In this document: in pieces, positions 1 through 6,977 of the stretch
Layout of the letters: every line of letters starts with the position of its first letter
How positions within the stretch are numbered: position 1 is the first letter of the stretch
DNA from: JBGOUJ01 sp041477005
GTDB lineage: Bacteria > Acidobacteriota > Terriglobia > Bryobacterales > JACQDG01
NCBI GenBank assembly: GCA_041477005.1
Contig: JBGOUJ010000067.1
Location: forward strand, 1-19,771
Reading direction: 5' to 3'
DNA length: 19,771 bases
Made by a program: the position numbers and the translations under genes
The notes under the pieces: model-generated
Database searches by the model: none
The model's input: only the letters and a program-made list of their open reading frames with translations
What the model was told of the DNA's origin: nothing

Positions 1-1989
1 CAGGCACGCGGAAGCCGTCGGCTGCAACGGGCTATAAAAGAAAGGCTTTGCTATCGTGGGGATCAACCCATTCGGTACCGGCACCGTATAAGAAGTTCCC
101 ACATGGCACTTGGAGCAGTTCCGCGGGTCACCGGGGAAACGAACCCCGGTGAAGTCGGTCCCTGTGGTCCCCCCGGCTCTATAGGGCTCGTCCAACTCTA
201 CGCCCATATGAATCCGGTGGATCATGGTGCGGAAATTCACCGTTTCCGGTACCGGCTGGTTGTCGCTATGGTTGGGGTTGTGGCACATCACACAGTACTC
301 AATGTTCCTTCGGGCGCCGCCGTGGTGGGCCAGATTTTTATGGCACTGATTGCAGTTATTGCGGTCTACCACGGCGCGCCGTGGAACAGCCTGGCTTCCC
401 CCGATTCCAAAGTAGAGCACAGGATTGGAAGCGGACTCCCGCACGCTGAAGCTCTGCCCGACGAGAGATCCCGGAATCGAAACTACTCGGAAGGCTTCGG
501 CTCCGACGGCCCATGTACCGCTGGCGTCTTTGGGAAGCGCTCCAGTGAACGTGTAAGTATATGCACTAGGTCCCGGTGTTGCTTTCCGCGCGTCTTCCTG
601 CCAGGGGGGATCGGTTGCGTAATCGGAGGTGGGACCGGCGATGGTCAGCAATAAGCGATCGAGCTTGGAAGCATCCACAGGGGTCCCTTTGTTGTCGGTT
701 ACGGTGAAGGAGACGCGGGGCTTGCTTCCCGAATTCGTGTTCGTCACCTCAAGGATCTTCACGTTGAGACCGGCCAGTTGTTTGGAATTAGTGGGGATCG
801 TGTGAACTCCCGCAACAGAGAGGTCAAACTCGTTACCAGTATCGGCCGGGTGGCACGTCTTGCATTGGCTGTCATCCACCTGGACACCGCCAGCATGGTT
901 CTTGCCGGTATCAAAATTTACGTCATCATGACACGAACCGCAAGCCGCGCGAGAAGGGTTGGTCTTCCAGTTGTCGGATTGCGTACCTCCCTGATGGCAA
1001 GTAGTGCAGTTGCGCACGTCCTGCGGCCATACGATCGTGGAGCCATCAAACGTCTCCCCCTCAGAGGTCACAATGATTTGGTAAGGTTTCCCGGGTAGCT
1101 TTGCCGGATCATAGCCGGCGGGGATGGGATTCTGCAAGGCTCCCGTCGCAGTTGTAGCGGTGCCGCTTCCGCTGGTTCCGAAAACATTGAGCGGTTTCCC
1201 GGTCACGCTGGGCAGATTCGCGCCCATGTGAAGCTTATGAATGAAAACCCTCTCATCAATAGTGTTGCCGGTTTCAGGATTGATCTGCCCGGCATAATGG
1301 CAAAGGATACAGATGCGCACCTCCCGGCGATCAAAGTCGGTCGGTGCCTGGCCGTGTGCCCCTAAAGGATCATGGCATTGGTTACAAGCTTCGGTGCGCA
1401 CAATGTCTCGCACCTGCGTGACCGGGGCTCCGGAAGGCACAAAATCGAGCACGGCATTGGCATTTGGCACACCCAGTTCGAAGTCTTCCAAGTTCCGGGA
1501 AGCCCATATGCCCAAGGTGTGCGTGGAGTTCACTTCGAAGTTGGCCGGCAGTTGCAGCCCCATCGTGTATTTGTAAACCCCGTCTCCGACGCTCTGATAT
1601 GTGCCACCCTGGTCCGTAAAATCCTTGGGCTGGGTGATGCCGGTGGGTGGAGCCACATAGTACGAAGTGTACTGCTGGTCTCCCGGTTTGATCCGCGCCA
1701 GAGTGTAACCGATGGTTAGCGGGCCAGGCGTATCAATTCCCAGGCGGTCCAGCCCCTGATCCTTGTCATCCGATATACGAAATGTAACGACGACACTGGG
1801 TGCGCTGAGCTCAACCTTCTGGATCTGCAAGTGCAGGCCCGGCCGGACGAATGACAGTTGAGCATCTGTGAGGTAATAGGCCTTCTGGCTAGGCTGATAG
1901 ATGGGTTTGATTCCATCACCGGCAATCGTTATGTTGGCGGCTAGCAATACCAAGCTAAATAAAGCATAAATCAGCTTCCGGCCTTTCAT
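1..1989 (-). CDS. OmcA/MtrC-like surface multihaem c-type cytochrome, partial (C-terminus beyond the left edge)
   Basis: Reading from ATG at 1989, the minus strand is open for 663 codons to the window edge with no stop. The protein starts with a signal peptide (about residues 1-23, MKGRKLIYALFSLVLLA, then TIAGDG). A beta-rich region of about 170 residues follows. Haem motifs come at 202 (CNQCH), 227 (CILCH), 328 (CTTCH), 350 (CGSCH) and 376 (CKTCH). After a second beta-rich stretch (about 390-540) they resume at 546 (CNQCH), 566 (CVMCH) and 625 (CSKCH). The last codons read A-C-L (Cys662), probably the start of a ninth. This beta/pentahaem/beta/pentahaem order is that of OmcA/MtrC decahaem cytochromes, which sit on the outer face of the outer membrane and pass electrons to minerals or other external partners. 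No lipobox Cys is visible at the signal peptide end, so anchoring may differ from Shewanella MtrC. It is last of four co-directional genes, 20 bp after the previous stop. Confidence 0.9.
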   Translation of the reverse strand, partial: MKGRKLIYALFSLVLLAANITIAGDGIKPIYQPSQKAYYLTDAQLSFVRPGLHLQIQKVELSAPSVVVTFRISDDKDQGLDRLGIDTPGPLTIGYTLARIKPGDQQYTSYYVAPPTGITQPKDFTDQGGTYQSVGDGVYKYTMGLQLPANFEVNSTHTLGIWASRNLEDFELGVPNANAVLDFVPSGAPVTQVRDIVRTEACNQCHDPLGAHGQAPTDFDRREVRICILCHYAGQINPETGNTIDERVFIHKLHMGANLPSVTGKPLNVFGTSGSGTATTATGALQNPIPAGYDPAKLPGKPYQIIVTSEGETFDGSTIVWPQDVRNCTTCHQGGTQSDNWKTNPSRAACGSCHDDVNFDTGKNHAGGVQVDDSQCKTCHPADTGNEFDLSVAGVHTIPTNSKQLAGLNVKILEVTNTNSGSKPRVSFTVTDNKGTPVDASKLDRLLLTIAGPTSDYATDPPWQEDARKATPGPSAYTYTFTGALPKDASGTWAVGAEAFRVVSIPGSLVGQSFSVRESASNPVLYFGIGGSQAVPRRAVVDRNNCNQCHKNLAHHGGARRNIEYCVMCHNPNHSDNQPVPETVNFRTMIHRIHMGVELDEPYRAGGTTGTDFTGVRFPGDPRNCSKCHVGTSYTVPVPNGLIPTIAKPFFYSPLQPTASACL

Positions 1990-1999
1990 GTGAATTAAT

Positions 2000-2006
2000 C
2001 CCCCTT
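2000..2006 (-). promoter_or_regulatory. Ribosome binding site of the OmcA/MtrC-like gene
   Basis: The minus strand reads AAGGGGG, ending 10 nt before ATG 1989. It lies in the 20-bp gap after the stop of the upstream heptahaem gene and is the evidence for this start codon. Confidence 0.6.
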
Positions 2007-2009
2007 TAT

Positions 2010-3443
2010 CTACTTTGTCGCGCCCTCGCGCATCTCTTTTTCGAGTGCCTGTATATGGCTCAGACTGTTTTGAAGCCGGGCGTAACCTTCCCAAAAGACA
2101 TCGCCTGGCGACTGGTGGAACGCGCCCAGAGCGGTCCGAACATTTTCGTGACGGGCCATCTCCAGATATTCCCGCTCGATGGCGGTCAAAGGCCGTTCGG
2201 GTTTTGGCGGGGCGGCGGCAGCTTGACCATCGCCCGGGAGCGGGACTGGGGCCGTCAAAGCCAGGGTCGGCGCCGGCAGCAGCTTGTCGCGCGCCAGCCC
2301 ATCCAGAATCGAGCGGGCTCGAAGCACCAGCAGATCCGCCGAGAGCTTCACCTCGTCGCAGGCGCTCAGATAGTCGCCGGCGAACTTCTCCGAGTGGCAG
2401 TTCCGGCAGACCAGAATCATCGCCTTCCGCTTCGGCTCCGCCTGTTCCCGGAACTTCTGGAAGAAAGCTTTGTAGCCCGCTTCGGTGGCCTGATCCCCTT
2501 CCACCAGCAGGGGCTGAAGGCCCCGGCTCCAGATGCTCTTGCCGGTGATCTTGTGGGTGATCTTGGTATCGCCATATCTTTCCGACTCCAGCATGTGACA
2601 AGTGGCGCAGGTGGGAGCGCCATAGCCGCCCTTGGTCAGCGCTTCCGGCATTTTCACTTTCCAATTCCACCCGTCGCCCTCCGCCCGGTAAATCGATCCG
2701 TGCTTGGATTGCATATAGGAGTCAAAAACCGAGTTGCCGGCGCGCGAGTGGCAGGTCTGGCAGCTTTCCGAGTGCCGGGCCTCGGCGACGTCAAATCGGT
2801 GCCGGGTATGACAGGACATGCAGCCGTTGCGGTGAATGCGGCCGGTTCCTTCCGATTCTGGATCCGGATCGAAGTAGGGCGGCGCCGTCGCCCCCTGCTG
2901 GGAGATGATGAAATCCCGGCTCAATTGCAGAACGCGGAAGGGCACTCCGAGAAATTCCGGCGCGGCGAGGCTCCGTTTGAAGTATTCTTCCGGAGGGTCC
3001 AGGCTGTGGCCTCCGCCTTTCTCGTATTCCTGGTCGATCGCATCATGGCAACCCCCGCAAACCGCGTTCGACACCCGGCCACGAGTTTCGGTGATGGTGG
3101 TGTGGTTATCGCCGTGGCACAGCACGCAGGTGATTTGCCCATTGCGAACAATGTAGGCCTTGCGTTTTTCGGTCTTTTCTTTTGGCGCCCGCTGCTTCTT
3201 GACCTCCTCATAAATCGCCGGATTCTGAATGCCCGGTCTCCCCATGCTGCTGGCCAGAAAGGCAGCCACCAGCCCGGGTGTGAACTTCTGGTGGCACTTG
3301 ATGCATTCTTCCGCTTCCTGCACGCCTTGCGGCTCTTTGATCTCCGGAACGATCTCCTTGGCGGCAACCGGCCAATGCATGCTCCACGCCCCCGCTAACA
3401 GCAGCGTCTGGAAAATGCCCCAACCAACTGGTTTGATTCTCAT
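2010..3443 (-). CDS. Periplasmic heptahaem c-type cytochrome, hydroxylamine oxidoreductase (HAO)-like family
   Basis: The protein has 477 residues with a signal peptide (about 1-28, ending PVAA-KE). Seven CxxCH haem motifs lie at residues 47, 106, 129, 208, 228, 279 and 346. The stretch SKHGSIYRAEGDGWNW, then APTCATCHM, then CRNCHSEKF, and the helical C-terminus around residues 430-456 (RHENVRTALGAFHQSP...FWEGY) resemble HAO-type multihaem cytochromes. HAO itself has eight haems; only seven standard motifs are visible here. A low-complexity Pro/Ala linker (about 388-418) separates the last haem from the C-terminal helices. Family members oxidise hydroxylamine or hydrazine, reduce nitrite, or only carry electrons. 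No other ammonia-oxidation gene is nearby, so the substrate is unknown and an electron-transfer role within the conduit is a fair guess. ATG 3443 is preceded by AAGGTGA. The gene lies 42 bp after the porin gene and 20 bp before the surface cytochrome gene, so it is probably in the same operon. Confidence 0.85.
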   Translation of the reverse strand: MRIKPVGWGIFQTLLLAGAWSMHWPVAAKEIVPEIKEPQGVQEAEECIKCHQKFTPGLVAAFLASSMGRPGIQNPAIYEEVKKQRAPKEKTEKRKAYIVRNGQITCVLCHGDNHTTITETRGRVSNAVCGGCHDAIDQEYEKGGGHSLDPPEEYFKRSLAAPEFLGVPFRVLQLSRDFIISQQGATAPPYFDPDPESEGTGRIHRNGCMSCHTRHRFDVAEARHSESCQTCHSRAGNSVFDSYMQSKHGSIYRAEGDGWNWKVKMPEALTKGGYGAPTCATCHMLESERYGDTKITHKITGKSIWSRGLQPLLVEGDQATEAGYKAFFQKFREQAEPKRKAMILVCRNCHSEKFAGDYLSACDEVKLSADLLVLRARSILDGLARDKLLPAPTLALTAPVPLPGDGQAAAAPPKPERPLTAIEREYLEMARHENVRTALGAFHQSPGDVFWEGYARLQNSLSHIQALEKEMREGATK

Positions 3444-3485
3444 GGCTCACCTTGCCGGCCGGTCATTCGGCAGCCCCACTGCGCG

Positions 3486-5684
3486 TCAAAAGACATAGAG
3501 CAAAGAAAACGAAAAGATGTTTACGTGGTAGCGCGGCAGCGTCGTTCCCAAGAACCCGGCGTTCGGCGCCCCCGGATTCGTGAATCCCACGAATGGAACA
3601 GCCCGCTCCAGGGCTAAGTCCCGCTCGCCGTATCGCTCGTGGGCATACTCGATGCGGTACGAAATGCTGTTTGTAATGGGGAACTTCAACGAGGAGCTCA
3701 GGCGCTGGAAACGATTGCTGAGCCGCGGATAATCCTCCGCTGAGCTGACCAGAAAGCCCGCCAGCGTCGGGTCGCCGAGCGCGGCCGTGGTGACGGAATC
3801 ATTCCCCTGAGAGAAGCCGTAATACACATCCAGAACGATTTTATTGTTGAATAAACCGGTATTTACGCCGGCGCCCCAGGTATGGATCTGGTCGCGGATA
3901 TGGCTTTCCCAGTCGTTGTTCGCAGAATCGGCGAATGCCACGCCGGGTGCAGCGTCGAGGCGCTGCCGGGAGCGCAGAGCATACCGCAACCGTTCGAAGG
4001 TATAGTCGGCAAAGAGAGAAACCGACGATCGCAACGGGTACGACAGCTCGCAGGAGATGCCGTCGCTGAGGTCAAACAAGCTGCCGTACTGGGACTGATT
4101 GAAGAAGGACCGATCCACAATGTAGCTGAGCGAAAATTCGAGGGATTTGATCGGCGGCGTCTGCAACGAAACCGTGCCATAATTCCGGGAGCGTTCTGCT
4201 TCGTCATACCTTCTCAACCCGGGCAACTGGTCCAGATTGTAAATGCCGAGGCCGGCAGGATACGAGGCATCGAAGGATTCCGGGTTGTACTGTTCAGGGC
4301 GCCGCAGCGAATGCTGCATCAGCGCCTGGATTCCCCAGCCTCCCTGGTTCATCCAGTCCCAACTGGCCCCCACCGTGTGCTCGTTGGAACGCGTGACCTC
4401 GCGGTAGCTGCGATCCCAGGACTCCCATTGATAGAACCATCTCGCGGAGGCGGTCTTGGCCGGCGCCCAGATCCAGTCGAAATTGACGTTTTGCTTCGTG
4501 TAGCCATACGGAAGATTGCGGCGGCTGCGCGGAGCGGGCTGGGTCGAGGGCGGGAGTTGCGAATCGTAGGCTACGTAATTGGAGAACAACAAGCTGGGCG
4601 TCTCGTTGTCGAGCCGGTAGGAGCGATAGCGGGCGTTATACGAAAAATGCTCCTTAACCCGGCCGGTCAGCAGGTAATTCATCATCAAGGTTTGCTTGTT
4701 CCCGTTCAGGCTTGGCGCGGGCAGAGCGGGATATCCAGCCTGCGCCTGAATCGACGGGTTGATGGTGAACGGCAAGAACGCCTCGTTCTGATGCATCCAC
4801 CCGGGCGATACCGTTGCCACGACCCTGGCGGAGCGGGCGAGGTCCAGCGCACCGGAGAGCATGAAATTCTGGGCCGAGTTATCCGGAGGCAGCGCCTTGC
4901 GTCCCGCGCCTGGGACCAGCGGATCATTGGCCGGAAAGGAGCTGGTCCATTCCAGGGACTTGACGTCGTTGTGGAAAAGAGAGGTTTGCGACGACCCCTG
5001 GATGGTCCACTTGGGTTTGGCAACTTCGACGCTGGCTTTCAGGTCGTCGGTTCGGTATTCGATGGGCTCCGGCAATTCGAAGACCGTAAACGCGAAATTG
5101 TTTCCGCTGGGGCGGGAACCCATCCGCCTTTCCGGCGAGTATTGCAGGCGCAGATCCCAGGCCTCGCTGGGGGTAAAGCCGTAGCCGATTCCCACCGCAT
5201 CGCGTTTCGTGAGCAGGTTCTCGCGCGGCGCGCCCTGCAAGGCCTGGAAGCCGGATGGCAATAGAAACTTTCCCGGCCCCGTGCGCACGGAGAAATTCCG
5301 GCCGTTGGTCACAACGTCGTGGAGGATGCGGTTCCAGGAGACTGTGATCTTGTGCTTGCCGTATATTCCGGCGGTGGCGAGGGCCTGCAGGTCGTCTTCG
5401 GCGTTCTCGCGGGATTGCAGCCGGAAGTAATAGCCGGTGAGCGGGAGCTCGGAGAGAAAGTTTAGGTTCCTGACGAAGGCGCCCGTTCCCAGGTCACGAT
5501 ACTCCGAGAATTTCGCCACCCCCGTATCTCCGGAAATGTCTCTGACACCGATCTCCACAACTGTTTTCTGCGGGCGCTGGCGCATCAGAACGGCTTCCGT
5601 CGAGGGATAATCCGACTGCGCCCATAGACCGCTTCCGAACAGGCAAAGCAACAGGACGATGCCCGCGTTCGTCTTGGCCTCCAT
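3486..5684 (-). CDS. MtrB/PioB-like outer-membrane beta-barrel that houses the decahaem cytochrome
   Basis: From ATG 5684 the protein has 732 residues. It has a clear signal peptide (MEAKTNAGIVLLLCLFGSGLWAQ, about residues 1-23), then a body of alternating polar and aromatic residues typical of transmembrane beta-strands. It ends in FSFSLLYVF, with the terminal Phe expected of outer-membrane barrels. The first part of the mature protein contains a conserved-looking FSEYRDLGTGAFVRNLNFL segment. Length and position directly after an MtrA-type decahaem gene fit the MtrB/PioB family, whose barrel sheathes MtrA and lets electrons cross the outer membrane. Only one Cys is seen in the mature protein (ISCELS), so the N-terminal CxxC of gammaproteobacterial MtrB is absent. 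A longer reading from 5768 would overlap the upstream gene and put a charged segment before the signal peptide, so it was not used. Family assignment rests mainly on context and barrel character. Confidence 0.82.
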   Translation of the reverse strand: MEAKTNAGIVLLLCLFGSGLWAQSDYPSTEAVLMRQRPQKTVVEIGVRDISGDTGVAKFSEYRDLGTGAFVRNLNFLSELPLTGYYFRLQSRENAEDDLQALATAGIYGKHKITVSWNRILHDVVTNGRNFSVRTGPGKFLLPSGFQALQGAPRENLLTKRDAVGIGYGFTPSEAWDLRLQYSPERRMGSRPSGNNFAFTVFELPEPIEYRTDDLKASVEVAKPKWTIQGSSQTSLFHNDVKSLEWTSSFPANDPLVPGAGRKALPPDNSAQNFMLSGALDLARSARVVATVSPGWMHQNEAFLPFTINPSIQAQAGYPALPAPSLNGNKQTLMMNYLLTGRVKEHFSYNARYRSYRLDNETPSLLFSNYVAYDSQLPPSTQPAPRSRRNLPYGYTKQNVNFDWIWAPAKTASARWFYQWESWDRSYREVTRSNEHTVGASWDWMNQGGWGIQALMQHSLRRPEQYNPESFDASYPAGLGIYNLDQLPGLRRYDEAERSRNYGTVSLQTPPIKSLEFSLSYIVDRSFFNQSQYGSLFDLSDGISCELSYPLRSSVSLFADYTFERLRYALRSRQRLDAAPGVAFADSANNDWESHIRDQIHTWGAGVNTGLFNNKIVLDVYYGFSQGNDSVTTAALGDPTLAGFLVSSAEDYPRLSNRFQRLSSSLKFPITNSISYRIEYAHERYGERDLALERAVPFVGFTNPGAPNAGFLGTTLPRYHVNIFSFSLLYVF

Positions 5685-5695
5685 GATGTTCGGCC

Positions 5696-5711
5696 GCCCG
5701 TCTTGACGGGC
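5696..5711 (-). promoter_or_regulatory. Perfect 6-bp hairpin between the decahaem and barrel genes
   Basis: GCCCGT-CAAG-ACGGGC on the minus strand forms a perfect 6-bp GC-rich stem with a 4-nt loop. It lies between the stop of the decahaem gene (5728) and ATG 5684, ending 11 nt before that ATG. No U-run follows, so it is not a typical intrinsic terminator. It may stabilise mRNA ends or limit ribosome access to the barrel gene; this is inference. Confidence 0.4.
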
Positions 5712-5727
5712 TCCTCTCTTTCGGCTG

Positions 5728-6693
5728 CTAGCGGTGGAAGCGAACTCCCGATGGATGGTTGGAGCCATGAATCTGGGAGTGACAATTGGTGCAACCCAGG
5801 TTGTAAATCAAGCGATTGCTCGCAAGCTGCGGCAGCGTCGAGTGTCCCCCTCGCACATGGCACTGCTGGCACAAACGCGGCGTCCGCACTTTCAACAGCT
5901 TTTCGTGCATCGACCCGTGGGGCTGATGGCAGTTCAGGCAGTTCTCGGCAACGGGCGGGTGCTCCCAAAGGAACGGGCCTCTTTTTTCGGTATGGCAGCG
6001 ATAGCAATTTTCGTTGACGGAGTTTTCCCGCAGCAGCTTCGGCGTCGCCGTGCCATGGGGATTGTGGCAATCGACGCAGGTAATCTTGCCTTCCCGCAGA
6101 GGCATATGGGAGGAGCGCTGGAGTTGCGCCTTCTGCATCAGATGGCACTGGAAACAGACTTCCATGCTGGTCTGCCTGGCGAGCAGGCGTGTCTCGAGCG
6201 GCCTTTCCAGAAACCGGGAAGCGTGCTGCGCCGGATCGGGCTTCTTATGCAAGGTGTGGCAGTTGGTGCAGGTGATGTTGCGGGATTCGTGTGCGCTACC
6301 GCGCCAGTAGAGCCGGTTGCCCCGCTCGTGGCATTTCAGGCAGGCGTTCTCAATCGCCTCCGGAGAGCTGCCGGTAAATCTAAAGATGAGCGCCCGATTG
6401 CCGGATTGCGCGTGCTCGGCGCCCGGGCCATGGCACCCTTCGCAACCTTTTTTACCGGCGGATTTGAATAAACGGCCGTCGACCCGGGCATGCGTGGAGC
6501 CGGCCCAGGCGTCGTAATAATCGCGATGGCAACGCCTGCACGTCTCCGGCTCCACGGAAGCGGCGGCCGGCTCAACCACCGGCGAGCCATCCCCCGCCAG
6601 CGTTTGGCCCTGGGCGCTCATGATCCCGGACGCCAGCAGCAGCAAGCTCATCCAGAAGCCGGCACGGCGAATCGCAGCCAGGCGTTTAACCAT
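5728..6693 (-). CDS. Periplasmic decahaem c-type cytochrome, MtrA/DmsE/PioA family
   Basis: From ATG 6693 the protein has 321 residues with a signal peptide (about 1-30, hydrophobic core FWMSLLLLASGIM, then SAQGQ). Ten CxxCH motifs lie at residues 52, 84, 118, 142, 180, 206, 230, 252, 275 and 301, the exact haem count of MtrA. Other family marks are LREGKITCVDCHNPHG around the sixth haem and the C-terminal IHGSNHPSG. MtrA proteins form a haem wire from the periplasm into the MtrB barrel, handing electrons to the surface cytochrome. It is the first gene of the conduit operon; the barrel gene starts 43 bp after its stop. A GTG at 6759 is in frame but lies upstream of the likely sigma-54 promoter and lacks a signal peptide at its N-terminus, so ATG 6693 was preferred. 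GAGCGG before the ATG is only a weak ribosome binding site. Confidence 0.93.
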   Translation of the reverse strand: MVKRLAAIRRAGFWMSLLLLASGIMSAQGQTLAGDGSPVVEPAAASVEPETCRRCHRDYYDAWAGSTHARVDGRLFKSAGKKGCEGCHGPGAEHAQSGNRALIFRFTGSSPEAIENACLKCHERGNRLYWRGSAHESRNITCTNCHTLHKKPDPAQHASRFLERPLETRLLARQTSMEVCFQCHLMQKAQLQRSSHMPLREGKITCVDCHNPHGTATPKLLRENSVNENCYRCHTEKRGPFLWEHPPVAENCLNCHQPHGSMHEKLLKVRTPRLCQQCHVRGGHSTLPQLASNRLIYNLGCTNCHSQIHGSNHPSGVRFHR

Positions 6694-6716
6694 ACACCGC
6701 TCGCGACGCCAAGCGG

Positions 6717-6732
6717 GGCATGTATAGTTCCA
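6717..6732 (-). promoter_or_regulatory. Candidate sigma-54 (-24/-12) promoter of the conduit operon
   Basis: The minus strand reads TGGAACTATACATGCC. Against TGGCACG-N4-TTGCA it keeps the invariant GG, exactly 10 nt, then GC, and also A5, C6 and T13. Transcription would start near 6706, about 13 nt before ATG 6693. The adjacent regulator gene encodes a sigma-54 activator, which supports the reading. Found by eye; no scoring matrix was run. Confidence 0.55.
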
Positions 6733-6857
6733 GCGACTATCCAACTCCCCGCCGGCCACTGGCTTATCACCGTAACTCTTTCATTCAGAGAGGCTTAGAT
6801 GAGAGGAGGAGGCTCTCAGGGCAGGGCTTCAGCTTGCGAAAACGCCGGCAGTCTGAA

Positions 6858-6871
6858 GCGAGTCTGTCACA
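6858..6871 (-). repeat. Direct repeat copy 2, possible activator binding site
   Basis: The minus strand reads TGTGACAGACTCGC. It matches the copy at 6952-6965 in 11 of 14 bases and all three differences are transitions (consensus TGTGACRGAYTYGC). It is centred about 158 bp upstream of the inferred sigma-54 start, within the usual range for upstream activator sites. It also lies inside short inverted arms GCAGT/ACTGC. Confidence 0.4.
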
Positions 6872-6944
6872 CTGCTGGCCGCCCGTTTGTCGTTCCGCCG
6901 CACAGAAACACCCCATTTGTCGGGGAAAATGGCGGGGCAAGGAT

Positions 6945-6966
6945 CTGTGTTGCAAATCCGTCACAG
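6945..6966. promoter_or_regulatory. Direct repeat copy 1 inside an inverted repeat, possible activator binding site
   Basis: The minus strand contains TGTGACGGATTTGC (6965-6952), the partner of the repeat at 6858-6871. It is flanked by 5-bp inverted arms CTGTG/CACAG with a 12-nt spacer, giving a 22-bp dyad. The two repeats start 94 bp apart, close to nine helical turns, so bound proteins would face the same side. Part of the otherwise gene-free stretch 6694-6977, in which no intrinsic terminator after the regulator gene was seen. Confidence 0.4.
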
Positions 6967-6977
6967 AGCCGAGGATG

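Noticed and set aside
2055..3398. Long plus-strand open frame (447 codons) opposite the heptahaem cytochrome gene
   Set aside because: The minus strand carries seven CxxCH motifs and a signal peptide; the plus frame is Arg/Gly-rich with no recognisable domain, as expected for a GC-rich antisense shadow.
2010..3443. Calling the heptahaem protein a true hydroxylamine oxidoreductase
   Set aside because: One haem motif fewer than HAO, no visible ammonia-oxidation partner genes, and the P460 tyrosine cannot be confirmed without alignment.
3882..5264. Plus-strand open frame of 460 codons opposite the barrel gene
   Set aside because: No domain or start signal; the opposite strand encodes a signal peptide, beta-strand pattern and terminal Phe.
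6694..6759. GTG 6759 as the start of the decahaem cytochrome
   Set aside because: It adds 22 residues before an otherwise normal signal peptide and spans the likely promoter.
6835..6850. Alternative sigma-54-like element TGCCGGCGTTTTCGCA on the minus strand
   Set aside because: Spacing fits but the invariant GG is broken, and the element at 6717-6732 keeps both GG and GC and sits at a better distance from the start codon.
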